A stretch of DNA of 13,199 nt from Caryophanales bacterium UBA7057 (GCA_002493865.1 DLAC01000058.1:1-13199), one strand, 5' to 3'. Shown: positions 1 to 7,722, counted from the first letter of the stretch. The notes: generated by a model from the sequence alone, not told the origin. Made by a program: numbers and translations.

Positions 1-1
1 T

Positions 2-232
2 GATGCTTTAGATGCATCAGAGGATGAAGAAATCATTGGACTATATGATAAAGAGTTACACCAAGAGATGTTAAGAAACACAGAATTATATCATGCCGAA
101 GAGGAAGGCAAGAAATCACGAAATATAGAGATTGCAAAAGCGATGTTAAAAGAAAAACTGGATATTTCTCTAATTTCTAAGATTACAGGCCTATCAATCG
201 AAGAAATCAAGAACATTTCAGAGAATAATTAA
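2..232 (+). CDS. C-terminal end of an Rpn-family PD-(D/E)XK nuclease/putative transposase (5' partial)
   Basis: Frame 2 is open from the window edge to TAA at 230-232, giving the last 76 residues. The visible part is a charged helical stretch followed by EIAKAMLKEKLDISLISKITG and LSIEEIKNI. This resembles the C-terminal tail of Rpn-family (PF12784-type) recombination-promoting nucleases, where a Glu/Lys-rich helix leads into a short 'MLKxGxDIxxIxxxTGLSxEEI' segment that looks like a small helix-turn-helix. The nuclease core and its catalytic residues lie upstream of the window, so activity cannot be judged. Rpn proteins are known as DNA endonucleases that promote RecA-independent recombination, and many copies occur in gut Firmicutes. 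A terminator follows directly, so it is not cotranscribed with the next gene. The family call rests on the tail only. Confidence 0.7.
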   Translation, partial: DALDASEDEEIIGLYDKELHQEMLRNTELYHAEEEGKKSRNIEIAKAMLKEKLDISLISKITGLSIEEIKNISENN

Positions 233-238
233 TGTATG

Positions 239-273
239 AAATCTATACTTTTAAAAGAAAGTATAGATTTTTT
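239..273 (+). terminator. Rho-independent terminator after the Rpn-type gene
   Basis: A perfect 13-bp stem (239-251 with 258-270) closes a 6-nt loop and runs into a T tract reaching 273. It starts 6 bases after the upstream stop codon. The outer pairs are A/T, so the hairpin may also work partly on the opposite strand. Confidence 0.85.
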
Positions 274-373
274 ATGTCTATTTTAGCTTAAAATCCGACA
301 AAATATTTTTTACTTTTAATATATGATAAGAATAAAGTTTCTTGATTGATTCAAAATGAATACTGTATTTATT

Positions 374-378
374 GGAGG
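374..378 (+). promoter_or_regulatory. Ribosome binding site fixing the start of the surface protein
   Basis: GGAGG lies 7 nt before the ATG at 386. The earlier in-frame ATG at 356 has no Shine-Dalgarno sequence, and the GGAGG itself would lie inside that longer frame. The start at 386 is therefore preferred. Confidence 0.85.
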
Positions 379-385
379 CTTCAAT

Positions 386-3300
386 ATGAAAAATAATCAA
401 ATCGAGGCGAATCGAAAATTCAGCATAATATTTTTCTGTGTATTCATGCTTTCCCTTATATGTATATTTACTTTATCTTCATATTCTACTCCAGAATTAG
501 TATCAAGTATTACAATAGATTCCACGAAACTAAGTTATTCAGATAAAATACAGGGAAGTTTTAGAATTACAAAAAGCGCACAATGGATTTCAGAAGATAA
601 AGTAAAAGTAACCTTAGATTTAAATACTACTCCATTGAAAGATGAAAATGGAAAAGATATTATTTTTGTACTAGATGTTTCTGATACTATGAAAAATGAA
701 AAAATTCTTGGAATTCAGAAAGAACTTAAAAATATTATAAATACTTCCCTTTTAGATTCTAGCAATCGAATAGCACTTGTGACCTATAGTAATTCTTCTA
801 AAATTCTTTCAAATCTTACAAATAATCAAGAAGAATTAAATCAATTAGTAGAAAGCGTAACAATAGAAACAGAAAAGAGGAATCTCTATCAGGCTTTTTT
901 AAATGTAGAGAGAATTTTGAAAGAAAACACAAATCATCAAAGAGATACAAAAGTAATTCTAATTATGGGGGGATATTCAAATACACAGACATCCAATGAA
1001 GTAGGTGAATATCAGTATTTAAAAGAACAATATCCGAATATTGCAGTTTCTAAAATTCAGTATGAAGTGGGTGGGGATATAGAAAAATTAATGAGTGTGA
1101 GTGATCAATTTTTTGTTTCGGATAGAGAGAGCCTGAAAGACCATCTCTATGAGGCTTTAGAATGTACAAAAAAATATAAAATCTTACAAATGATAGACTT
1201 TTTAGATACCAATTCTTTTGACGAAGATAGGATTCAAAATATCGTAGTATCCGATGGCAGTATTCAAAGAGATGGAAATCAATTAAAGTGGGATTTAAAC
1301 GGATTAGCGAGTGGAAGAAGTAGTAAATTAGAATATGTAATTACTAGAAATCACCAAGTAGAAGGAGAACTTTATCCAATCAGTGAAAAGCACGAAATTA
1401 GATATTTGGTAGAAGATATAGAAGAAAAAATGATCAGTACGCTCACTCCTATTTTAGGAAGATCTTTTGAAGTGACTTATGAAGGAAATGCCCCCAGTGG
1501 ATGTAATGTTCAAAATATTCCAGAAAAAAGTATGCACCAAGTCTATGAATGGGTTCAAAATCCAAATGATATTCCTAGTTGTAAAGGTTATCAATTTGAA
1601 GGTTGGAAAAATGTAACGGAAGGAGTCACCTTGACTAGTGATCCTGGTTTCTTAATGCCTGAAGCTAATATTACATTTCGGGCGGTATGGTCAAAAGTAA
1701 CAGTCAGAAAGACGATGGACGGAAATATTCATTCCCATGAAGATGCCACCATTCGAAAAGTAAATCATATAGATACGGAAGGGCTATGGAAATATAAAAG
1801 TGCAATCAAAAAAATTGTGTTTGAAGATTCCTTTCGAACCATAGGAAATGCAGTAGAAGTATTTGATCTATCAGAAGAACAAAATGGCGGAATTCTAGCT
1901 TATATCGTAGGAGAAAATGGTGGCTATACAGCATACATTCAAGGAGATGGAAAAATCACCGCCAACGAGGATAGTAGTTATCTATTTGATCGGTTTATAA
2001 TTTTAGAAGTAATTGAAGGAATTGAAAATCTAGATACTTCCAAGGTCATCAATATGTCTCATATGTTTGGAAGATGTAGAAGTTTAAAAACAATGGATCT
2101 TAGCCTTTTGGATACCTCTAATGTAGTCGATATGAGTTATATGTTTCATGATTGCATCTCTCTAATCAGTGGAAATTTTAGGGGACTTGCTACCTCTAAA
2201 GTAGAAAATATGCACGGAATGTTTGAAGGGTGTATCAAACTAAAAGAAGTAGATTTTACGAATGATGATCTTTCTCATGTCTTAGATATGAGAGATATGT
2301 TTAAGGATTGTCCGAACTTAGAAAGAATTTTACCAGAGATTTTAAATATAGGAGAGATGACAGATACCGATGGAATTTTTGAAGGAGGAAACCTTTTAGA
2401 GGAACCACCGATTAGAAAAGAATATTTGGTAACAATGAATCATAATACTTATGGAACGATACAACCACTTACCCTAAATATTGCCTTTGGAAGGACAAAC
2501 ACAGTACTTGTAACACCTAATATTGGATACTATTTAGAGGATTTTAGTTGTACGAATGGATATCAAAATCATGCAATTATTAATTCATCTTCTAGCGAGA
2601 AGCAAACAATTACAATTCATAACAACAATGAAAATATTGGTAGTATATGTAATGCGACATTCCGTCTTGCAACCTACAAAATAGTATATAACTTAGATGG
2701 TGGAACGATAGAAGGGGAGTATCCAACGACTTATACCATGGAAAGTAGTCTAATTACACTAAAGAATCCAACAAGAACAGGATATGATTTTATAGGGTGG
2801 ACAACACCAGAGGATGAAACACCACAAATGAAAGTTACCATACCAAAAGGAAGTACAGGAAACAGAAGCTATACGGCACATTGGACTCCAAAACAATATA
2901 CAGTCACCATAAACAAAACGATAGGAGGAACTACGAGTACTTCCAGTTTAATTGTCCCATACGGAAACAGTAATACATTAACAGTAGTGCCAAATCCTGG
3001 ATATTACCTATCAGATATCAGTTGTACGAATGGATATACAGCAGGTGCAAAAACTGGAAAAGATGAGATGTTACTTCAGGAAATTACAATTTCAAATAAT
3101 CAAAATGATCAGAGTAGTACTTGTACAGTATCCTTTGGAGAATTACTTCTTACAGAATATCTCATAAATTTAGCCAAAGCGGATACGACCAATCTAGCCT
3201 ATGACGATACAGTAGATCAGAATCTAAGATATATTGGGGCAAATCCTAATAACTATGTGCAGTTTAATCATGAGCTATGGAGAGTTATTGGCGTAATGAA

Positions 3301-4018
3301 TCATGTAGAGGATGCAAATGGAAATCAGCAAAGTCATGTCAAATTAATTAGAGCGGAGTCTATTGGAAATTATTCATGGGATAACAAGTTGAGTGGAACG
3401 GGGTCTTCGACCTCCTCTAACGGAAGCAACGATTGGAGTGATGCGACATTGACGGGAATTTTAAATCAAGGACTCTATTGGAATCGAGCGAGTGGGACAT
3501 GCTCTAGTGGTAAAAATGGTGCGGTTATCCCTTGTGATTTTACGAATATAGGACTAACGACAGAAGCTAAGAAGATGATTAGTAATATCAGCTGGAGTCT
3601 AGGCGGACATTCAACTTATGAGGAGTCTGCTTCCACCCTTTATAAGGCAGAAAGAGAATCTAACGCATATAGCGGAAGACCAACAACATGGCAAGGGTAT
3701 GTAGGCCTCATATATCCAAGTGACTATGGATATGCGGTAGGAGGAAGTGTAAGAAGTCTTTGTTTATCACAGAATTTACATACCTACAATGAGAATAATT
3801 GTAAAGAAAATAATTGGATATTTCTAACTACTACAGAATGGACAATTTCTCCGAGATCGGACCATGCATATTATGCATTTAACATTAATGGGAGTGGGTA
3901 CTTATACTTTAATAGTGCATTTAATACTTATGCAATTCGACCGAGCGTATATCTAAATACCAATGTCAAAAAAACAGGAGGAACAGGTACATTAGAAGAT
4001 CCATTTACAATTGAATAA
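386..4018 (+). CDS. Large membrane-anchored multidomain surface protein (vWA, InlB-like, DUF285/BspA repeats)
   Basis: A 1210-residue protein. Residues 13-31 form a hydrophobic signal/anchor helix. A von Willebrand factor A domain follows (about 91-265), with MIDAS-like D97-V-S-D-T101. Residues 360-436 match an InlB/Listeria-Bacteroides repeat pattern (TYEGN, GYQFEGW, FRAVW). Residues 480-665 are DUF285/BspA-type leucine-rich repeats in at least four copies spaced exactly 26 residues apart (LDTSKV at 549, LDTSNV at 575, LATSKV at 601, DLSHV near 627). Another InlB-like unit (762-835, NLDGGT, GYDFIGW, YTAHW) sits between two copies of a Cys-bearing module (about 680-760 and 838-916). The C-terminal domain (about 924-1210) contains ELWRVIGV and IRPSVYLNTNV and ends in GGTGTLEDPF. 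There is no LPXTG motif, so the N-terminal helix is the likely anchor. Adhesion or host/wall binding is inferred from the domains; the ligand is unknown. Confidence 0.85.
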   Translation: MKNNQIEANRKFSIIFFCVFMLSLICIFTLSSYSTPELVSSITIDSTKLSYSDKIQGSFRITKSAQWISEDKVKVTLDLNTTPLKDENGKDIIFVLDVSDTMKNEKILGIQKELKNIINTSLLDSSNRIALVTYSNSSKILSNLTNNQEELNQLVESVTIETEKRNLYQAFLNVERILKENTNHQRDTKVILIMGGYSNTQTSNEVGEYQYLKEQYPNIAVSKIQYEVGGDIEKLMSVSDQFFVSDRESLKDHLYEALECTKKYKILQMIDFLDTNSFDEDRIQNIVVSDGSIQRDGNQLKWDLNGLASGRSSKLEYVITRNHQVEGELYPISEKHEIRYLVEDIEEKMISTLTPILGRSFEVTYEGNAPSGCNVQNIPEKSMHQVYEWVQNPNDIPSCKGYQFEGWKNVTEGVTLTSDPGFLMPEANITFRAVWSKVTVRKTMDGNIHSHEDATIRKVNHIDTEGLWKYKSAIKKIVFEDSFRTIGNAVEVFDLSEEQNGGILAYIVGENGGYTAYIQGDGKITANEDSSYLFDRFIILEVIEGIENLDTSKVINMSHMFGRCRSLKTMDLSLLDTSNVVDMSYMFHDCISLISGNFRGLATSKVENMHGMFEGCIKLKEVDFTNDDLSHVLDMRDMFKDCPNLERILPEILNIGEMTDTDGIFEGGNLLEEPPIRKEYLVTMNHNTYGTIQPLTLNIAFGRTNTVLVTPNIGYYLEDFSCTNGYQNHAIINSSSSEKQTITIHNNNENIGSICNATFRLATYKIVYNLDGGTIEGEYPTTYTMESSLITLKNPTRTGYDFIGWTTPEDETPQMKVTIPKGSTGNRSYTAHWTPKQYTVTINKTIGGTTSTSSLIVPYGNSNTLTVVPNPGYYLSDISCTNGYTAGAKTGKDEMLLQEITISNNQNDQSSTCTVSFGELLLTEYLINLAKADTTNLAYDDTVDQNLRYIGANPNNYVQFNHELWRVIGVMNHVEDANGNQQSHVKLIRAESIGNYSWDNKLSGTGSSTSSNGSNDWSDATLTGILNQGLYWNRASGTCSSGKNGAVIPCDFTNIGLTTEAKKMISNISWSLGGHSTYEESASTLYKAERESNAYSGRPTTWQGYVGLIYPSDYGYAVGGSVRSLCLSQNLHTYNENNCKENNWIFLTTTEWTISPRSDHAYYAFNINGSGYLYFNSAFNTYAIRPSVYLNTNVKKTGGTGTLEDPFTIE
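2030..2341 (+). repeat. Four 26-residue DUF285-type repeats
   Basis: Codons 549-652 of the surface protein encode four units with an exact period of 78 bp. Each has a 'xDTSxVxxMxxMFxxC' pattern, with Cys at residues 564, 590, 616 and 642, again exactly 26 apart. The repeat is clear in protein sequence but diverged at DNA level, which indicates old duplication and not recent slippage. Confidence 0.85.
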
Positions 4019-4133
4019 TTAACATATAGTTCCCTTTCGTTTCGAAAGAATGATTGAGAAATAAAAGTCAAAAGAAAGGTTGGGCACAGTTCTACTTAGT
4101 AAAATTAATTCATATTTTTAAATAGGTGATTCT

Positions 4134-5012
4134 ATGTTAATGAAACTTTATAAAAGATATGCTTCTTATCTAGGAATTTTTGTTCTACTATGCTTTAGTT
4201 TTTTCTATACAGAAAAGGCTGTAGATATTATTAGAAAGAATGATCCTGTCATGAAACAAATCAAAGAGGAAGCATCTAAATATGAAATTGACCCAGTAAA
4301 TGCCTATATTTTTGGTGATGAAATTGTCTCAGGATTCAATGGGAAAAAAGTAAATATTGAAAAAAGTTTTAATGAAATGAAGAAAATCAACCAGTATCGA
4401 AGCAGTATGTTAGTTTTTGATGAAGTAACCCCAACAACTCCTTTGGAAGAACAATATGATAAATATGTAATTCAAGGAAATTCTAGTAAAAGCCAAGTTG
4501 CTCTTATTTTTAAAATAGATGATATGACATATCTGGATCAGTTAGTCAATATTTTAAGTGACAAGGAAGTAGTTGCAACCTTCTTTATGGATGGAGAATT
4601 GGTGGAACAGAACATGGACACAGTATCAAAACTAGCATCTTCTGGATATGAAATTGAAAATTTAGGGTATCAGGGTAGATATTCTTCTGATAAGTTTCAG
4701 TGGACGAATAATATGATTACCTCTCTTACCAAAAAGAACACCAATTATTGTTATACAGATTATAAAGATAGTAATATCATAGATCTTTGTAGTAAGAACT
4801 CTATGTATACGATTAAACCGACGATTTCAACAGGAAGTTATCCATTTCTATCGATTAAGAAAAATTTGGAAAATGGTAGTTTAATTAGCTTCAATATGAC
4901 AGAAGCAACACTCAAAGAACTTCCTTCGATTATTTCCTACATTCGTCAAAAAGGATATGATATTGAAACAATTACAGATGTAATTAGTGAAAGAAGAAAT
5001 GAAGATAAGTAA
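4134..5012 (+). CDS. Membrane-anchored polysaccharide-deacetylase-like protein, probably catalytically inactive
   Basis: 292 residues with a signal-anchor helix at about 11-25. From residue 121 the chain follows the NodB carbohydrate-esterase 4 layout: VALIF (122-126), VVATFFMDGELV (146-157), LASSGYEIEN (167-176) and, near the end, LPSIISYIRQKGYDIETITD (263-282). The catalytic motifs are gone: the TFDDG position reads IFKID, and the metal-binding His pair of the 'NHSYSH' type is replaced by Leu177 and Gly181. Residues 50-115 resemble the N-terminal region I recall from deacetylase-like proteins of gut Firmicutes. The RBS AGGTGA (4124-4129) fits the ATG at 4134 (4 nt) or the one at 4140 (10 nt). 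No clear terminator separates it from the surface-protein gene 115 bases upstream, so the two are likely cotranscribed. A glycan-binding or scaffolding role is inference. Confidence 0.75.
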   Translation: MLMKLYKRYASYLGIFVLLCFSFFYTEKAVDIIRKNDPVMKQIKEEASKYEIDPVNAYIFGDEIVSGFNGKKVNIEKSFNEMKKINQYRSSMLVFDEVTPTTPLEEQYDKYVIQGNSSKSQVALIFKIDDMTYLDQLVNILSDKEVVATFFMDGELVEQNMDTVSKLASSGYEIENLGYQGRYSSDKFQWTNNMITSLTKKNTNYCYTDYKDSNIIDLCSKNSMYTIKPTISTGSYPFLSIKKNLENGSLISFNMTEATLKELPSIISYIRQKGYDIETITDVISERRNEDK

Positions 5013-5047
5013 GGGTCTAGACAATCAAAGTCTAGATCTTATTTTAT
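5012..5047 (+). terminator. Rho-independent terminator after the deacetylase-like gene
   Basis: An 11-bp stem (5012-5022 with 5030-5040, including two G-T pairs) encloses a 7-nt loop and is followed by ATTTTAT. It begins at the last base of the stop codon. The T tract is weak, but the position is typical. Confidence 0.7.
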
Positions 5048-5078
5048 AGATACTTTTATAACGCCAATTAAAACTTTC

Positions 5079-5099
5079 AACTATACTAACAGTATAGTT
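5079..5099. promoter_or_regulatory. Perfect dyad, candidate operator of the HTH-ABC exporter
   Basis: AACTATACT and AGTATAGTT are perfect 9-bp inverted repeats separated by AAC, a 21-bp site of the size bound by a dimeric HTH protein. The right arm overlaps the proposed -35 element by two bases. There is no T tract, so it is not a terminator. The first gene downstream encodes an XRE-type DNA-binding domain, which makes autoregulation the simplest reading; that is inference. Confidence 0.6.
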
Positions 5100-5125
5100 C
5101 AAATGATTATAAAATATTGTATAAT
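5098..5125 (+). promoter_or_regulatory. Sigma-A-type promoter of the HTH-ABC exporter operon
   Basis: TATAAT at 5120-5125 is a consensus -10 box. TTCAAA at 5098-5103 is a 4/6 match to TTGACA with a 16-bp spacer. Transcription would begin near 5132, giving a very short leader that holds the GAGGTGA ribosome site. The dyad at 5079-5099 overlaps the -35 box. Confidence 0.65.
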
Positions 5126-5131
5126 GATTTC

Positions 5132-5138
5132 GAGGTGA
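5132..5138 (+). promoter_or_regulatory. Ribosome binding site fixing a GTG start
   Basis: GAGGTGA lies 5 nt before GTG at 5144. The longer in-frame TTG start at 5117 has no ribosome site and would overlap the -10 box of the promoter, so GTG 5144 is the better start. Confidence 0.8.
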
Positions 5139-5143
5139 GTGAA

Positions 5144-6136
5144 GTGGACCAAGAAAAAGTTGGAAAATTTATTTCAGAATTAAGAAAAGAAAATCACTTA
5201 ACACAACAAGAACTAGCGAATCAACTTGAAATTACAGACAAAGCGGTCAGTAAATGGGAAAATGGAAGATGTCTTCCAGATGTATACTTTCTACAATTAT
5301 TATCAGATTTATTTTGTGTAACTGTAGAGGAAATCTTAAATGGAGAAAGAAAATTTAAGAAAAAAGTAATCGATGAAGAACATCACGAGAAAGTCTTAGA
5401 AGTAAACCATATATCTAAATCTTTTGGTAAAAGAAAAATATTGGATAATATTAGTTTTGAAGTATATGAAGGAGATATCATTGGATTAATTGGACCCAAT
5501 GGGGCAGGAAAAACAACCTTAATTAAAACGATTTTAAATCTTTATAAATATGACGAGGGAAATGTAAAGATATGTGGTTATGATACGAAGAAAGATTTAG
5601 AAGATGCCTTATCAAAGATTGGATGTATTATAGAAAACCCAGATATGTATAATCATCTAACTGGTAGAAAAAATTTAAAAATTACCGAATTAATTAATAA
5701 TATTCATGACCAAGAATATGTAATGGAAATGATTAGGTTTGTAAAACTAGAAGATAGGATAGATGACAAAGTAAAAAAATATTCTTTGGGTATGAAACAG
5801 CGATTAGCCATTGCCAATGCATTAATAAAAAAACCAAAGTTACTCATTTTAGATGAACCAACCAATGGGCTAGATCCCAGTGGAATTAGAGAATTAAGAC
5901 AAATATTAAAAACAATCAGTAAAACACAAAACATGAGTATATTAATCAGTAGTCATATTTTATCAGAGGTAGAAAATATTTGTGACCGAGTACTCATAAT
6001 GAATCAAGGAAAAATAGTAAGCGATTTTGGAATAGAAGAAGTGAAGTATAAAAGCAAGAGCCTAGAAGATGAGTATTTTCAAAAGACAGAAAATATGGAT
6101 GGTGGTGAGAAAGATGAAATTAATGAATCTTATTAA
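5144..6136 (+). CDS. XRE-type HTH domain fused to an ABC-exporter ATPase
   Basis: 330 residues. Residues 5-60 form an XRE/Cro-type helix-turn-helix (ELRKENHLTQQELANQLEIT, then AVSKWENGRCLPD). A short linker leads into a complete ABC ATPase from about 85 to 305: Walker A GPNGAGKTT (117-125), signature SLGMK (214-218), Walker B LLILDEP (233-239), D-loop GLDP (242-245) and switch His271. The ATPase is of the BcrA/NatA type used by drug, lantibiotic and ABC-2 exporters. The permease gene overlaps the 3' end, so the two form an operon. The HTH part probably binds the dyad at 5079-5099 and represses its own promoter, letting the ATPase state influence DNA binding; this link is inference. All nucleotide-binding motifs are intact. 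The exported substrate cannot be named. Confidence 0.9.
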   Translation: MDQEKVGKFISELRKENHLTQQELANQLEITDKAVSKWENGRCLPDVYFLQLLSDLFCVTVEEILNGERKFKKKVIDEEHHEKVLEVNHISKSFGKRKILDNISFEVYEGDIIGLIGPNGAGKTTLIKTILNLYKYDEGNVKICGYDTKKDLEDALSKIGCIIENPDMYNHLTGRKNLKITELINNIHDQEYVMEMIRFVKLEDRIDDKVKKYSLGMKQRLAIANALIKKPKLLILDEPTNGLDPSGIRELRQILKTISKTQNMSILISSHILSEVENICDRVLIMNQGKIVSDFGIEEVKYKSKSLEDEYFQKTENMDGGEKDEINESY

Positions 6137-7643
6137 AGCAGAATTTATAAAAAATTATAGTATCAAAAGAACGATGATTATTTGCTTGGTACTTCTGATT
6201 TTTTCAATGTTTTTAATTAATGTTATAGATCCAGACGTAGGAAAAAGTAGGGGTAATTATCTAGAAAGAAGCATTCGCTCTTTAGATTATACACTCGATC
6301 AGATTTTATTAAAAAAGGAAAAATCATTCGAAGATGAATATCATATCTTTGAGAAAACAAGAACGATTGAATATATAAAAAAACTTCAAAAACAAGGAGT
6401 AGAAACACAAAGTGATTGGAGATTTTCTGTAATTTATGACAATGTGTTGCCATTAGTAATACAAAATTATTTAATTGAAAAATTAAGAGAAAATCCGAAT
6501 CACCCGAATATTGTAGAAGCCTGTAATAGTGAAAGTCAGGATTCTTTAAATAAAAATAGTACAGGATTTGAGAATTTATGTGATAACATTGATTCGAAAA
6601 ATTTAGAGAAATTATATCAAACAAATAGTTCTATGATTGAGGACTATGAGAAAATAATAGAAAAAAATTATTACTATTTATATTTAGAATATCAAGTGAG
6701 TCACAATTTTTTAGAAAATGATCCATGGATTTCCCAGTTAATAGATCAAAAAGTAGAAAGTAATATGGATTTTCTAGGACTGAATTATATGCAGTATCAG
6801 GCAATCAATAACAATCGGAATTATGAAATTGATGCTAAATACCATAAAGAAATACCAAAACTGAAAACAAGCCGTCAAGCAATTTTATTGTATAGTACGA
6901 TGCACGGAATCAAACATGATTTATCCTATAATTATTTTGATATGATGTGGGATGATCTTAGATACATGAATACAAAACTAAAGGTAAATCAGGTATTTCA
7001 TTTATCTGTAATTGTTATGATAATTGTAAGTATTACGAGTGGTGGAATTGTTAGTAGAGAACATAGTCAAGGAACCATTAAAAACATAATTACAGCTCCC
7101 GTGCAAAGATGGAAAATTTTATTAAGTAAATTTATATATTTAGTACTCGATACTTATATCATTTGGTTCTTAGGACTTTTAATTTTAAGCCTTTGTGCAG
7201 GTATTCAGTATGGGTTCCATGATTTATTTACACCCAAACTTATATTTATCAATGGACAAGTAATCGAAGTAAATTACTATTTATATATCATTAAAAATAT
7301 GTTAATAGCAAGTATTCCATTAATTTGTTTCCTAAGTATTTTATTTTTCTTGACGACCGTTACTAGAAATACATCATTAACAGTTGGAATTACGACATCT
7401 CTAGGAATCATTTCTCCATTCCTATGGCTTTTAAAAATGGCAGGAAATTTTAAATATATTGTTTATACACCATTATGGTATTTTGATTGCGGTTTTATAT
7501 TCAATCGTAGTGATGTATATATAGAGTCCTTAGATAAAATTGATTTTAATCTATCGATGGGAATTATAATTTCATTGGTGGTCGCAGTCTTACTCTATAT
7601 TATTAGCAATGTAATTTATATAAAGGAAGATATTAAAAACTAA
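6114..7643 (+). CDS. ABC-2-type transporter permease with a large extracellular domain
   Basis: 509 residues; partner of the HTH-ATPase, whose gene it overlaps by 23 bases. The start at 6114 follows GGTGGTGAGA (6101-6110); an upstream ATG at 6069 lacks a ribosome site. Predicted membrane segments lie at about 21-38, 295-313, 340-363, 393-415, 421-440 and 483-503. The stretch SREHSQGTIKNIITAP (314-329) after the second helix is the conserved cytoplasmic coupling region of ABC-2 permeases. Between helices 1 and 2 there is a hydrophilic region of about 255 residues that should lie outside the cell. It contains two Cys (137 and 156) that could form a disulfide. Such an ectodomain is large for this family and may recognise a peptide or antibiotic outside the membrane. 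One ATPase and one permease suggest a transporter made of two copies of each. The substrate is unknown. Confidence 0.85.
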   Translation: MKLMNLIKAEFIKNYSIKRTMIICLVLLIFSMFLINVIDPDVGKSRGNYLERSIRSLDYTLDQILLKKEKSFEDEYHIFEKTRTIEYIKKLQKQGVETQSDWRFSVIYDNVLPLVIQNYLIEKLRENPNHPNIVEACNSESQDSLNKNSTGFENLCDNIDSKNLEKLYQTNSSMIEDYEKIIEKNYYYLYLEYQVSHNFLENDPWISQLIDQKVESNMDFLGLNYMQYQAINNNRNYEIDAKYHKEIPKLKTSRQAILLYSTMHGIKHDLSYNYFDMMWDDLRYMNTKLKVNQVFHLSVIVMIIVSITSGGIVSREHSQGTIKNIITAPVQRWKILLSKFIYLVLDTYIIWFLGLLILSLCAGIQYGFHDLFTPKLIFINGQVIEVNYYLYIIKNMLIASIPLICFLSILFFLTTVTRNTSLTVGITTSLGIISPFLWLLKMAGNFKYIVYTPLWYFDCGFIFNRSDVYIESLDKIDFNLSMGIIISLVVAVLLYIISNVIYIKEDIKN

Positions 7644-7666
7644 AAAGATTTAATTATTTTAAAAAC

Positions 7667-7706
7667 AAGCACACAAATATTTGCTTTTTGTGTGTTTCTT
7701 CTTTTG
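7667..7706 (+). terminator. Rho-independent terminator after the exporter operon
   Basis: An 11-bp stem (7667-7677 with 7687-7697, one G-T pair) surrounds a 9-nt loop and is followed by CTTCTTTT. It separates the exporter from smc. Confidence 0.8.
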
Positions 7707-7722
7707 AAAGGCAGTATTTTTG

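Noticed and set aside
295..327. Possible promoter with TATGAT at 322-327
   Set aside because: The -10 box is plausible, but no -35 element lies at 16-18 bp; the nearest candidate (GACAAA, 297-302) needs a 19-bp spacer.
356..385. Longer N-terminus of the surface protein starting at ATG 356
   Set aside because: It has no ribosome site, and the strong GGAGG at 374-378 points to ATG 386, which puts the signal helix at the expected distance from the start.
2030..2341. DUF285 repeat region as a CRISPR-like or satellite array
   Set aside because: The 78-bp period reflects protein repeats in a continuous frame; the DNA units are diverged and there are no unique spacers.
4034..4048. Small hairpin CTTTCG-TTT-CGAAAG after the surface protein gene
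   Set aside because: The stem is only 6 bp with a 3-nt loop and has no T tract, so it is not supported as a terminator. The two genes around it are better read as cotranscribed.
6223..6624. 133-codon minus-strand frame inside the permease gene
   Set aside because: It is a shadow of the AT-rich permease coding sequence, with no ribosome site or recognisable domain. The other minus-strand frames inside smc, the ATPase, the aminopeptidase and the nuclease were rejected for the same reason.
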